A stretch of 64,000 bases of DNA, from positions 186,001-250,000 of the forward strand of contig NZ_CP053840.1 of NCBI RefSeq assembly GCF_013201665.1, given 5' to 3'. Each line of letters starts with the position of its first letter. The stretch's first letter is position 1. A program made the position numbers and the translations under genes. The notes under the pieces were generated by a model, which made no database searches, was not told the DNA's origin, and saw only the letters and a program-made list of their open reading frames with translations. Shown piece after piece: positions 17,645 through 26,744 of this stretch. Origin of the DNA: Arcobacter venerupis. Lineage in GTDB: Bacteria; Campylobacterota; Campylobacteria; Campylobacterales; Arcobacteraceae.

Positions 17645-18205
17645 TTATAATAATTCTAAAATCTCATTTGTTGTGTGAACTTTTGCAAAAGCAAATTCAA
17701 GTCCCGCCATAAATGCAGCATGAGCCATAGGTGCCGGAATTTTGATACCGTTAAATTCCAAATCTTTTGTGGTACAAGCATCATGAGCAACAAAGCAGTT
17801 ATAACCAAAATCACTAGCTGCTCTAGTTACTGAATCGACACACATAAATGACATAGCTCCTACAATAATAACATTTGTAATATTAGAATCATCTAGAATC
17901 TCTTTTAAGTTAGTGCCTTTAAATGAATTTACTTCATGTTTTAAAACTTGTGACTCATTTTCTTTTGGAGTTAATGTATTGTGAATTTTTGCACCTTGTG
18001 AGTTTGGAGCAAAAAATGGTGCATTTTCCATATCAAACTCATGTCTTACATGAACTATTTTCATGTTTTTTTCTCTAAATTTATTTAATAATTTCAAAGC
18101 ATTTGCAGCTGCAAGTTCAGTTTCATATAGTTGCCACTTTGCACCCTCAAAGCTTCCAAAATAATCATTTTGTAAATCTATTAATATCAATGCTGTATTT
18201 TCCAT
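17645..18205 (-). CDS. isochorismatase-like cysteine hydrolase
   Basis: This 186-residue cytoplasmic enzyme has the cysteine-hydrolase triad of the isochorismatase superfamily: D10 in LILIDLQNDYF, the Lys in the ENESQVLKHEVNSF region, and Cys in VIIVGAMSFMCVDSVTRAA. The nicotinamidase branch would carry a metal-binding DxHxxH set, which I do not see. Substrate is unknown. It probably forms an operon with the orphan response regulator downstream. The ribosome site is AAGGAAAAT before ATG. Confidence 0.85.
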   Translation of the reverse strand: MENTALILIDLQNDYFGSFEGAKWQLYETELAAANALKLLNKFREKNMKIVHVRHEFDMENAPFFAPNSQGAKIHNTLTPKENESQVLKHEVNSFKGTNLKEILDDSNITNVIIVGAMSFMCVDSVTRAASDFGYNCFVAHDACTTKDLEFNGIKIPAPMAHAAFMAGLEFAFAKVHTTNEILELL

Positions 18206-18357
18206 AATATTTTCCTTTTTTGTTTATGTAAAAGTATATAAACTAATAGGAGGAAAAAAGAGGGATTAAAAATAAAATAAAGGAATATATCTAGAAAGGA
18301 ATTTTGAATAACATTTTAACTATGATTAGTAATAAAATAATAGCAAAAGAGTTTTTA

Positions 18358-20214
18358 ATGGAATTGGTTTATTTGTGGGTTGAGGATTATAAAAATATAC
18401 ATAAACAAGGGTTTGATTTTTCGCCTAGATTTAGGTGTGAATATGATGAAAAAACTAATGAACTTACTATTAATGAGAATAAAGATTATGTAAGTATTTT
18501 TCCTGATAATATAAATATTACTGCTATTGTTGGAGAGAATGGGAGTGGGAAGAGTAGCCTAATTGCTGAAATTATTAATAAAATAATATTTAATACAAAA
18601 ATTGAATATCAAAGAAAAGCTCCTTTGATATGTTTTTTAAATGATAAAAAAGATGAAATTTATATTTATTCTCATTTGATTAATGAGATATCAAAAGTTA
18701 ATAGTAAATTTAATTTTAAAATAACACACCTAAATAATGAGAACATAGCTAGTGAAGTGGATAAAGAGTACAAAAGTCCAGAATATGCACCTATGATGAA
18801 GATTTCAAAAAAGTTTAAAGACGAATATTATAGAAGTTTTTTTTATTTATATAATAATAGTTTAGAGAAAGACTCAAATTATCATCATATATATGAATAT
18901 AATGAGGAATTGTTATTCTACTCAGAAATAAATAAATCAGCAGATATGATTAATATACAAAAAGAGAGTGATAAAACTCTTTCATATTTAATTACATTAC
19001 TTTATAACCAAGATAGAATTCCTAAACAAATAAAAAATTTTTATCTTCCTACAAAATTATTTTTAGATAGAGAAATTTTAGGATTATATTTTAGAGGTAA
19101 ATATGAAGAGGAAGAATTAAAATATCACACTCTTTTAAAAAATGATTATAATGAGAAAGATATTGTGAAGTTAGAAACAATGCTTTATTTAAGATATTTT
19201 ATAAAATCATTTGATGTTCTTCATCAAGAATCTATGAAAGAAGAAATTGAAGAACTATTTGAAAATATAAACATTGTAGAATCATATAATGAAATTTGCA
19301 CTATCTTGGAATCTATGGCAAATAAGTACATTAGAAATATTCAATATATAAAAGAACAGATAAGATATGACGACAATAAGCATAATGACTCCTCTGTAAA
19401 AGATTTGAATGAATTAGAAAAAATATTTCAATTAATAGTAGATATTGATAAATTTGTTTTATTAATAAAAGAAATGAATAATAATTCTGACCCTGATTAT
19501 GAAATGAATATTGAATTATTAAATGAAGAAGAAGCTATAAAATTAAAAGAATTACCATCTTATTTAAAAGTTAATTTTGCTAATAAAAATGGAAGATTTT
19601 TTGATGAAATAAGTAGTGGTGAATATAATTTATTGAAATTGCTTTTATCAATAGAAAATATTATTCACCTAAGGAAAGAAAAAACAGATACTTTATATAT
19701 TTTACTAGATGAGATTGAAAATACATTTCATCCTGATTGGCAAAAAAGAATTTTAAATTGGTTGATAGAATTCGTAAAGTATTTTAATATGCAAATTAAT
19801 ATTATTATATCTACGCACTCACCATTTATCCTCTCAGACATACCAAAAGAAAACATAATATTTCTAGAAAAAGGAAAACAAGTTTATCCTTTTGATGATG
19901 AAAAACAAACTTTTGGAGCAAATATACACACCTTACTTTCCCATGGTTTTTTTATGAAAGACGGACTTATGGGTGAGTTTGCGAAAGATAAAATAAATCA
20001 AGTTTATAATTTTATTGAACAAAAAGATACAAATTTTATAAAAACAAAAGAAGAAGCTCAAAATATAATTAATCTTATTGGCGAACCAATGCTTAGAAAA
20101 GAACTTCAATTTTTATATGATGAAAAATTTGAAGTTGATGATATAGATAAGCAAATAAGAGAGTATGAAGAAGCTATTGAAAAACTCAAATCAAAAAAGA
20201 AAAAAAATGATTAA
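18358..20214 (+). CDS. AAA/ABC-type ATPase of a Septu-like (PtuA-like) two-gene module
   Basis: This cytoplasmic ATPase of about 618 residues has Walker A GENGSGKSS at about 59-67, an ABC-like signature EISSGEYNLLKLLLS, Walker B LYILLDEIENTFHPDW (about 451) and an ISTHSPFILSDIP switch. This is the OLD/RecF-like AAA family seen in PtuA, retron and other anti-phage effectors. The middle (about 150-370) is a helical coiled-coil insert. I chose the ATG at 18358 because AAAGAG precedes it and MELVYLWVEDYKNI is the expected first strand; a TTG at 18304 would add 18 residues. It overlaps the HNH gene by 8 bases. Defence is inferred from gene pairing. Confidence 0.88.
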   Translation: MELVYLWVEDYKNIHKQGFDFSPRFRCEYDEKTNELTINENKDYVSIFPDNINITAIVGENGSGKSSLIAEIINKIIFNTKIEYQRKAPLICFLNDKKDEIYIYSHLINEISKVNSKFNFKITHLNNENIASEVDKEYKSPEYAPMMKISKKFKDEYYRSFFYLYNNSLEKDSNYHHIYEYNEELLFYSEINKSADMINIQKESDKTLSYLITLLYNQDRIPKQIKNFYLPTKLFLDREILGLYFRGKYEEEELKYHTLLKNDYNEKDIVKLETMLYLRYFIKSFDVLHQESMKEEIEELFENINIVESYNEICTILESMANKYIRNIQYIKEQIRYDDNKHNDSSVKDLNELEKIFQLIVDIDKFVLLIKEMNNNSDPDYEMNIELLNEEEAIKLKELPSYLKVNFANKNGRFFDEISSGEYNLLKLLLSIENIIHLRKEKTDTLYILLDEIENTFHPDWQKRILNWLIEFVKYFNMQINIIISTHSPFILSDIPKENIIFLEKGKQVYPFDDEKQTFGANIHTLLSHGFFMKDGLMGEFAKDKINQVYNFIEQKDTNFIKTKEEAQNIINLIGEPMLRKELQFLYDEKFEVDDIDKQIREYEEAIEKLKSKKKKND

Positions 20215-21121
20215 AATAGATATTGATGAAACAATAATAAATAACTTTTATAACGGAGTAAAAGAATATATAGGAAAACATCTTTTTGTATTAAATATAG
20301 AAAAAGATTATTTTACTGATGAAAAAATAGAAGAAATTATAAAATGTAAAATTGATGATTTTCAAAAAATAATAGATGAAATAAATAGTTTAGGATTAAA
20401 TCAAAATTTAATCAAAAAAGCTTTTGTAGGAGATGAAAAAAACAAATTTGGATATAAAAAATTTACAACAAAAGCGAAAACTCAATATAGAGCATACAAT
20501 TTATCAGAAGCTTTAAATATTGATGTATGTCCTTATTGTAATAAAAATTATACTTATACAATTGTTAATAAAACTCATCAATACACAAGACCTGATTTTG
20601 ACCATTTTTTAGCAAAAGAAAAATATCCTTATTTTGCAATGTCCTTTTATAATTTAATTCCCTCTTGCCAAGTTTGTAATAGAACATTAAAACTTAGAAA
20701 AGAGTTCTCTTTAACAACACATTTACATCCATATAAAGATGATTTTAATAGTATAAAAAAATTTACAACTACTAAACCTTTACTTCTGTGTAATAATGAA
20801 AAAGATTTTGAAATAAAATTTAAAGATAAATCAAAAGATACTACATTAGTGGAAAGGGCAAATAAAAATATAGAAGATTTTGCTTTAGTTTTACAATATA
20901 GTAAACATAAAGATATTGTTTTAGAATTAAAAGATAGATATGACTTATATAATGATGATTCTATAAAAAATATTTTAAAAGATACAAAAGTTTTTAAAGA
21001 TAAAGGAGAGGAATATATAAAATCTCTAATAATGTGTTCGAGTACAAAAGACAAAAATATACACAAACGCCCACTATCAAAACTAATAAAAGACATAAGC
21101 GAAGAACTAGATTTGATATAA
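20207..21121 (+). CDS. HNH endonuclease of a Septu-like (PtuB-like) module
   Basis: This protein of about 304 residues has a zinc-framed HNH nuclease core: CPYCNKNY (C108, C111), DFDHFLAKEKYP (catalytic H133) and NLIPSCQVCN (N149, C154, C157, N158). This arrangement is typical of PtuB and of HNH proteins paired with PtuA-type ATPases. The N-terminal 90 and C-terminal 130 residues are Lys-rich and helical. The ATG at 20207 overlaps the ATPase stop (ATGATTAA), which suggests translational coupling; an upstream ATG at 20165 would add 14 basic residues. No reverse transcriptase or retron RNA lies nearby. Confidence 0.88.
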   Translation: MIKIDIDETIINNFYNGVKEYIGKHLFVLNIEKDYFTDEKIEEIIKCKIDDFQKIIDEINSLGLNQNLIKKAFVGDEKNKFGYKKFTTKAKTQYRAYNLSEALNIDVCPYCNKNYTYTIVNKTHQYTRPDFDHFLAKEKYPYFAMSFYNLIPSCQVCNRTLKLRKEFSLTTHLHPYKDDFNSIKKFTTTKPLLLCNNEKDFEIKFKDKSKDTTLVERANKNIEDFALVLQYSKHKDIVLELKDRYDLYNDDSIKNILKDTKVFKDKGEEYIKSLIMCSSTKDKNIHKRPLSKLIKDISEELDLI

Positions 21122-21143
21122 AGATTCAACCCTAAGAATCTTT
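21120..21143 (+). terminator. possible terminator after the HNH gene
   Basis: Eight-base arms AAAGATTC / GAATCTTT surround an 8-base loop at the end of the HNH gene, just before the convergent ABC permease stop. The following bases are CCTATTG with a second GAATCTTTTT copy further on. The stem is short and the T-run is not immediate. Confidence 0.4.
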
Positions 21144-21144
21144 C

Positions 21145-22239
21145 CTATTGAATCTTTTTCCTAAACATCCACGAGGCAAAAAACAAAGATACAAACCCTA
21201 ACGCCAACATTGGAACTATTAGTGAAATAGCCATATCAAAACTTATATCTTTTAGGAATACACCTTTTAATAAAATCAAAAAATATTTTAAAGAGATAAT
21301 ATCTGTAAATGGGATTAACCATTGGGGCATATTTTCAACAGGTGTTGCAAATCCTGACATTAAAATATATGGAACCATAAGCACAAAAGCTCCTAGGATT
21401 CCTTGTTGTTGGGTTGATGAGATTGAAGAGATAAAAAGTCCAAGTCCAACTATTGAAAATAAAAAAGCTAATAATCCTAAAAAAAGTATGAGCATTGAGC
21501 CTACAAAGGGAACTTCAAAATATGTTATTGCCACTAGATATATGATAATAGCTTCAACTGCACTTATCAAAAGAGGGGGAATTGTTTTTCCAATTATTAA
21601 AAGAGTTGAAGAAAGAGGTGCAACCAAAAGTTGCTCAAAAGTTCCTAATTCTCTCTCCCTTGCAACTGATAAAGCTGTTAATAATAAAGCGATTAGCATT
21701 GATAAACTTCCCATTAGATTTGGAAGTATCCACCAAAAGTTATCTAGGTTTGGATTGTATAAATTTCGGTTTATTATTGTGTTTGCTATTGATTGATTGT
21801 TTACTACTTTTGAAATAGCTAATTGCACATAACTTTGGGCAATCTGGGCGCTATTTGATTTTCTTCCATCGCCTATGATTTGTATTGTTACATCTTCATC
21901 TTTTGCTATTTTTTGAGCGAAATTTTGAGGAATAGAGATAGCCAATAAAACTTTTTGAGTATCAATATACTCTTTTAGTTGTTCTTGGCTATCTAATCTA
22001 TAGATATTTGTAAAAGAGTTGCTATAAGATAAATTTCTTATTATCTCTTGGCTTTTTACACTATTGTCCCTATCTAAAACTGCAATATCTATATTTTTTA
22101 CTTCAAGGGTAACTGCAAAAGAAAAAAGAAAAAGTTGCATTAAGGGTGGAATTATAATAATAGTTCTAGATTTTTTATCACTCCAAATGGCTAAAAACTC
22201 TTTTTTCATCAAAGCTAATAATTGAAAAATCCAAACCAT
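21145..22239 (-). CDS. ABC-2 type permease (YbhR/YhhJ-like)
   Basis: This 364-residue membrane protein has one N-terminal helix, a large periplasmic region (about 50-170) and five C-terminal helices with the ABC-2 signature ARERELGTFEQLLVAPLSSTLLIIGKTIPPL. It is the last gene of a four-gene exporter operon; its ATG overlaps the upstream permease stop (TAATG). It would pair with the other permease to form the pore powered by the fused ATPase. A more internal ATG (MKKEFLAIW, 10 residues in) is also possible as start. Substrate is unknown; relatives export drugs or amphipathic compounds. Confidence 0.9.
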   Translation of the reverse strand: MVWIFQLLALMKKEFLAIWSDKKSRTIIIIPPLMQLFLFSFAVTLEVKNIDIAVLDRDNSVKSQEIIRNLSYSNSFTNIYRLDSQEQLKEYIDTQKVLLAISIPQNFAQKIAKDEDVTIQIIGDGRKSNSAQIAQSYVQLAISKVVNNQSIANTIINRNLYNPNLDNFWWILPNLMGSLSMLIALLLTALSVARERELGTFEQLLVAPLSSTLLIIGKTIPPLLISAVEAIIIYLVAITYFEVPFVGSMLILFLGLLAFLFSIVGLGLFISSISSTQQQGILGAFVLMVPYILMSGFATPVENMPQWLIPFTDIISLKYFLILLKGVFLKDISFDMAISLIVPMLALGFVSLFFASWMFRKKIQ

Positions 22240-23351
22240 TAGTCCAACCTTTTTCTTGTGATTTTAAATATAATAGAAAAGATAACAATTCCCACCACTA
22301 ACATGGCAATAACATTTGGAAGAATAACTTCATAAATATCACCACTTAGAAATATACATTGCAAAATCTCTATAAAATATCTAGCTGGAATAATGTGGGT
22401 TAAATATTGAAGCCATACTGGCATACTGCTGATTTGAAAAATAAAACCAGATAACAAAAAAGCAGGTAAAAATCCAACTAATAGTGCAGCTTGAGCTGCC
22501 ACAAACTGATTTTTTGCAAGTGTTGAAATCAAAAGCCCAAGTCCTAGTGCGGGAATCAAATACAAAGCTGAGGTAAGAACAAGTAAAAAAACAGAACCCC
22601 TAAATGGTATCTCAAACCAAAATATAGCAATACAAACACAAATAAACATGGAAATCATAGCAAGTACAAAGTAGGGCAAAACTTTTCCTAAAAGTAGCTC
22701 AGTGATTGTGATTGGTGTGGACATGATGGCTTCCATCGTTCCTCTTTCCCATTCTCGGGCAACTACTAAAGCTGTTAACAGAGTACCAATTAGAGTTAGA
22801 ATAATAGCAATTGAACCTGGTAATAAAAAATATGAGCTAAGAAGTGGAGCATTAAACCAATATCTAGTTTGAATATCCAAAGATGAACTTGTTGATTTTT
22901 CAGCAAATCCCTCTTGAATAAGCCAGTTACTCCAAACTCCATTTGTGTATTTTTGAACAAAACCTGCGATGTTTGGTTCACTTCCATCTGCTAGGACTTG
23001 AATTTTTGTATTTTGTGTCTCTAAATCTTTGGCAAATGTTGAGGGAATAACTATTATGGCACGAATAGTTCCTTCTTGAAGTTTATCTTCAAAATCCATT
23101 CGATTATTTCCTACTTGTACATCAAAACTATTTGACATTCTAAAGGCATTCAAAAAACTCATAGAGTATTTTGAAGATTGTTCCACTACCACACCAACAG
23201 GAATATTTTTTGAGTCAAGTGAAATTGCATATCCCATCAAAAAAAGTAAAATCAAAGGTAAAACTACAGCTATTAATATTGAGCTTGGATCTCTTATGAT
23301 TTGGTAGCTCTCTTTTATAAATAAAGCTTTGAATCTTCTAAATTTCATCAT
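22239..23351 (-). CDS. ABC-2 type permease (YbhS-like)
   Basis: This membrane protein of about 370 residues has the same plan as its neighbour: one N-terminal helix (SSILIAVVLPLILLFLMGYAIS), a periplasmic domain, and C-terminal helices with VVAREWERGTMEAIMSTPITITELLLGK. The start overlaps the end of the ATPase gene. GTG at 23357, ATG at 23351 and ATG at 23348 are all in frame; I prefer the ATG at 23351 for codon type and spacing from AGAAG. It forms the exporter with the genes on both sides. Confidence 0.88.
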   Translation of the reverse strand: MMKFRRFKALFIKESYQIIRDPSSILIAVVLPLILLFLMGYAISLDSKNIPVGVVVEQSSKYSMSFLNAFRMSNSFDVQVGNNRMDFEDKLQEGTIRAIIVIPSTFAKDLETQNTKIQVLADGSEPNIAGFVQKYTNGVWSNWLIQEGFAEKSTSSSLDIQTRYWFNAPLLSSYFLLPGSIAIILTLIGTLLTALVVAREWERGTMEAIMSTPITITELLLGKVLPYFVLAMISMFICVCIAIFWFEIPFRGSVFLLVLTSALYLIPALGLGLLISTLAKNQFVAAQAALLVGFLPAFLLSGFIFQISSMPVWLQYLTHIIPARYFIEILQCIFLSGDIYEVILPNVIAMLVVGIVIFSIIFKITRKRLD

Positions 23352-25038
23352 CGTCACTTCTTTTTATAAGTTCGATAAATGCCTCTTGCATGGTTGCATT
23401 TGGTGAGACTTTTAGGATTAGTTCGTGGGGTGAATCAATTGCTATTGCTTTTCCTTTGTAAATCAAAGCTATTTGGTCACAATATTCTGCTTCTTGCATA
23501 AAGTGAGTGGTAACCATGATAGTCATTCCTTTTTGTACCATCGCGTAAATATGATTCCAAAACTCTCTTCTTGTGATTGGGTCAACTCCACTTGTGGGTT
23601 CATCCAAAAAAAGCACCGCAGGGTCGTGCATAACAGCACAAGCAAGCGCCAGTCGTTGTTTATATCCTAAAGGTAAATCTTTGGCTTGGACATTTTTAAA
23701 TCTTTGTAAATCAAAAATATCTAACATATCAGTTATTTTTTGTTTCTTTTTTTCATGTTTTAGTCCATAAATACCCGCATAAAATTTTAGATTTTCAAAA
23801 ACACTAATATCAGCATAAAGTGAAAACTTTTGAGACATATAACCAATTCTCCATCTAGCTTTTAAAGAGGAGTTCATAAAGTTATAACCCAAAACACTTG
23901 CTTCTCCACTTGAGGGTTTTAGTAAACCACAAAGCATTTTAAAAGTTGTAGATTTTCCAGCTCCATTTGGTCCTAGAAGTCCAAATATTTGTCCTTTTTT
24001 AATCTTAAAACTTATATCATCTGTTGCTGTAAAAGAGCCAAATTTTTTAGTAAGGTTTTTAACTTCAATAACATTTTCTTCTGTGGTCTCGATAAATTTT
24101 ATTTGTTCTGCTAGTTTTGAAACACCATCAAAATTGGCTTTTAGAATATCCATAAAACCATCTTCAAAAGTAGGAATTGCTTTTTTATAAACACAATTTG
24201 AAGCTTTTATATCTTTTAGTTCTGGTAACTTTAGTGATTCATCACAAATAATTTTTATACTATTTCCTAAAATTAAAGCATCTTTTATGTACTCATATCC
24301 AAGGGCTAAGCTAAGAGTTTCTCTTTTGTCTTTTATCTCTCCAATTATGTCAAAAACTCTATCTTTCATACCATCTTTTAAAATATCTGGATTACCAAAA
24401 AAAAGAATATTTCCCTCATTTAAAAGCAAAACTTCATCACAAAGTTCTGCTTCATCAAGATAAGCTGTACTCCATAAAACCGTTACATTCTCTTTGGTAA
24501 GATTTTCAACCATACTCCAAAGCTCTTTTCTGGAAATTGGGTCAACTCCAACTCCTGGTTCATCAAGAAGTAGAAGTTTTGGTTTTTTAATCAAAGCACT
24601 AGCAAGTCCTAGTTTTTGTTTCATTCCACCAGAAAGATTTTTTGCTAAAAAATCTTTGAATTTAAAAAGGGAAGTAAAATGTAATAATTCATCTATTCTA
24701 TTTTGAAGATTATCTAAAGGAATTGATTGTAAATCAGCAAACAATCTCAAGTTTTCTTCCACACTTAAATCTTCATATAAACCAAACTTTTGAGGCATAT
24801 ATCCTATTTGTTCTTGAATTGTTTGGATATTTGTTTGCAAATCTAAATCTAAAATCTCAATAACTTTTGCTTCATAGGTTAAAAGGCCACTAAGAATTCG
24901 CAAAAGTGTAGTTTTTCCTGCACCATCGGGCCCAACGATTCCTGTGATTTTATTTGGTTTTATTTCAAAAGATATGTTATTTAAGGCCTTTTGTTTATCA
25001 AAACTTTTTGAGAGATTTTTTATTGAAAGTATTGACAT
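23338..25038 (-). CDS. ABC transporter with two fused ATPase domains (YbhF-like)
   Basis: This 566-residue protein carries two nucleotide-binding domains in one chain. The first has GPDGAGKTTL at about 36-45, LSGGMKQKLGLASAL and LLLLDEPGVGVDP. The second starts near 315 with GPNGAGKST, LPLGYKQRLALACAV and VLFLDEPTSGVDP. The second signature motif departs from LSGGQ, which is common in this family. It drives the two ABC-2 permeases encoded downstream and overlaps the first of them. It lies 1 base after the membrane-fusion protein gene, so the four genes form one transcript. Confidence 0.93.
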   Translation of the reverse strand: MSILSIKNLSKSFDKQKALNNISFEIKPNKITGIVGPDGAGKTTLLRILSGLLTYEAKVIEILDLDLQTNIQTIQEQIGYMPQKFGLYEDLSVEENLRLFADLQSIPLDNLQNRIDELLHFTSLFKFKDFLAKNLSGGMKQKLGLASALIKKPKLLLLDEPGVGVDPISRKELWSMVENLTKENVTVLWSTAYLDEAELCDEVLLLNEGNILFFGNPDILKDGMKDRVFDIIGEIKDKRETLSLALGYEYIKDALILGNSIKIICDESLKLPELKDIKASNCVYKKAIPTFEDGFMDILKANFDGVSKLAEQIKFIETTEENVIEVKNLTKKFGSFTATDDISFKIKKGQIFGLLGPNGAGKSTTFKMLCGLLKPSSGEASVLGYNFMNSSLKARWRIGYMSQKFSLYADISVFENLKFYAGIYGLKHEKKKQKITDMLDIFDLQRFKNVQAKDLPLGYKQRLALACAVMHDPAVLFLDEPTSGVDPITRREFWNHIYAMVQKGMTIMVTTHFMQEAEYCDQIALIYKGKAIAIDSPHELILKVSPNATMQEAFIELIKRSDDDEI

Positions 25039-25039
25039 A

Positions 25040-25996
25040 TTATTTAATTTCAGGGAAAGTGATGGTTACTGGCATTCCTTGTTTTAGATTATCATCAACA
25101 TTTTTTACAATAATTCTAAATCGGTAAACCAAATCAGTTCGTAAATCTTCTGTTTGCACAGTTTTTGGTGTGAATTCTGCAAGTGGTGAAATGAAACTCA
25201 CAACTCCTTCATAGGTTTTATTACTATCATTTGTAATAACTGCTTTCATTCCTGCTTTTACAAGACCTAGATATTTTTCACTTAAATAACTTCTTACCCA
25301 ATAATCATCACTTTTTGCAATCTCAACTATAGTTTGAGAACTATTTATTATTGAACCTGGTTCATATACTTTTGTGATTATTGTTCCATCAACTGGTGAA
25401 TATAAAACTGTATCATCATAATTTATTTGTAAGATATTTCTTTGGGCTTTTAGGGATTCAAGTGTTGCTTTTGCACTTGAAATATCCTCTTTTTCATAAC
25501 CATTTTGAAGAAGTTCTAAAGAGCTTTTTGCATAATCATATTGTGCTTGTAAATCTAAAGCTAAGGCTTTTGCATCATCATAAGATTGTATTGATATTGA
25601 TTTTGTTTTAGAAAGTTCTTCAGCTCTTTTGAAATCTTTGTTTGTTCTATCTAGATTTATTTTTACTTCAGCGAGTTTAGCTTTAGCTTTTTCTATCTCT
25701 TCAATTCTGTAACCTTTTTCAAGTTTTTGAATTTGAATCTCTTGAAGTTTTATTTGAGCATCCATTTGATTTAGGTTTTCTTTAAAAATAGAGTTTTCAA
25801 TGGTGGCAATTATGTCACCTTTTTTTAATTTTTGACCCTCATCAAAATTTAAAGTATCAACTCTTCCTGAAACTCTAAAAGCTAAAGATAAAGCTCTAAC
25901 ATCAACATTTCCATAAAATTTTGTCTCTTTTTTCTCTTGAAAACAACCAGAAAAATAGATTAAACAAAGAGGTAAGAATAAGATGAGTTTTTTCAT
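25040..25996 (-). CDS. HlyD-type membrane-fusion lipoprotein (YbhG-like)
   Basis: This 318-residue periplasmic adaptor links an inner-membrane exporter to an outer-membrane channel. It has the HlyD order: N-terminal barrel/lipoyl strand (NVDVRALSLAFRVSGRVDTLNFDEGQKLKKGDIIATI), a coiled-coil hairpin (about 75-180, many Lys/Glu heptads), the returning lipoyl segment VLYSPVDGTIITKVYEPGSII, and a beta-barrel tail. The signal peptide ends in a lipobox, IYFSGC (C18), so it is likely anchored as a lipoprotein. It is the first gene of the exporter operon. No outer-membrane TolC-like gene is beside it. Confidence 0.92.
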   Translation of the reverse strand: MKKLILFLPLCLIYFSGCFQEKKETKFYGNVDVRALSLAFRVSGRVDTLNFDEGQKLKKGDIIATIENSIFKENLNQMDAQIKLQEIQIQKLEKGYRIEEIEKAKAKLAEVKINLDRTNKDFKRAEELSKTKSISIQSYDDAKALALDLQAQYDYAKSSLELLQNGYEKEDISSAKATLESLKAQRNILQINYDDTVLYSPVDGTIITKVYEPGSIINSSQTIVEIAKSDDYWVRSYLSEKYLGLVKAGMKAVITNDSNKTYEGVVSFISPLAEFTPKTVQTEDLRTDLVYRFRIIVKNVDDNLKQGMPVTITFPEIK

Positions 25997-26358
25997 AAAG
26001 TTCCTTTATATAGGATTTAATGGACTTTAGTATATTACAATAAGAATAAATTTGGAATAAACATTTAAAGGAATGATTATTCATGTTTAACACTATTTTA
26101 GAAAAGAGTCATTTTTGAGCCATTTAAGTGGGTATAATTACGTATAATATATTTTAAATAATTTATGCAAATATAAATTATCTTAAATTTTGTAGGTATT
26201 AAATACTCTAAATTGTCTGAAATATTGGGTTAATCTGAGAAATAAAATTAACAAACAAAGCTTTCTGAAATAAAAAATATAATTAAAATTAATTAAATAA
26301 TATTTTAATGAGAAAATAAATTGCAAATTCATATTAATATATTTATGGGACTTAAATA
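25997..26358. other. intergenic region between divergent exporter and taxis operons
   Basis: This 362-base AT-rich stretch has no open frame with a ribosome site and no RNA gene that I can recognise. It must hold the minus-strand promoter of the exporter operon and the plus-strand promoter of the PAS/chemoreceptor pair. Two overlapping TATAAT boxes lie at 26133 and 26143. The about 200 bases from there to the PAS start form a long leader with no strong hairpin seen. Confidence 0.6.
26133..26148 (+). promoter_or_regulatory. candidate promoter -10 boxes for the PAS/chemoreceptor operon
   Basis: GTGGGTATAAT (TATAAT at 26133-26138) and CGTATAAT (26143-26148) are two perfect -10 hexamers in tandem. 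There is no convincing -35, which is usual for Campylobacterota promoters. The upstream bases include a T-run (ATTTTTGAG). Confidence 0.45.
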
Positions 26359-26742
26359 ATGGAACAAGAAATAAAAATGCCAGAAAAAATGATTATCGTT
26401 ACTGAAACAGATGCAAAAGGTATTATTAAATTTGCAAATGATGACTTTTGTAAAATTGCTGGTTACTCCTTAGATGAATTAATAGAACAACCTCACAGTA
26501 AAGTGAGACATCCAGATATGCCAAAAGCTGCTTTTGTAGATTTATGGCAAACTATACAAAAGGGTGAGATTTGGAAAGGTATTGTAAAAAATAAAACTAA
26601 AGAAAATGCTTATTATTGGGTAAATGCAACAGTATACTCATCTAAAACTTCATCAGGCGAATTGAGATATATCTCAGTTAGAGTAAAACCAACAACTCAA
26701 GAGATAGCTAATGCTATTAAACTTTATTCAACATTTAAGTAG
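26359..26742 (+). CDS. single PAS-domain protein, Aer/CetB-like redox sensor
   Basis: This 127-residue soluble protein is essentially one PAS domain of the Aer type: VTETDAKGIIKFANDDFCKIAGYSLDELIEQPHSKVRHPDMPKA, followed by GEIWKGIVKNKTKENAYYWVNATVYS. In Aer this domain binds FAD and reports cell redox state. The gene ends 2 bases before a chemoreceptor gene. This matches the split energy-taxis arrangement of Campylobacter CetB (PAS) with CetA (receptor). FAD binding is inferred, not seen directly. Confidence 0.88.
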   Translation: MEQEIKMPEKMIIVTETDAKGIIKFANDDFCKIAGYSLDELIEQPHSKVRHPDMPKAAFVDLWQTIQKGEIWKGIVKNKTKENAYYWVNATVYSSKTSSGELRYISVRVKPTTQEIANAIKLYSTFK

Positions 26743-26744
26743 GT

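Noticed and set aside
18206-21144. Retron interpretation of the ATPase/HNH genes
   Set aside because: No reverse transcriptase gene and no structured non-coding RNA candidate are present beside the pair.
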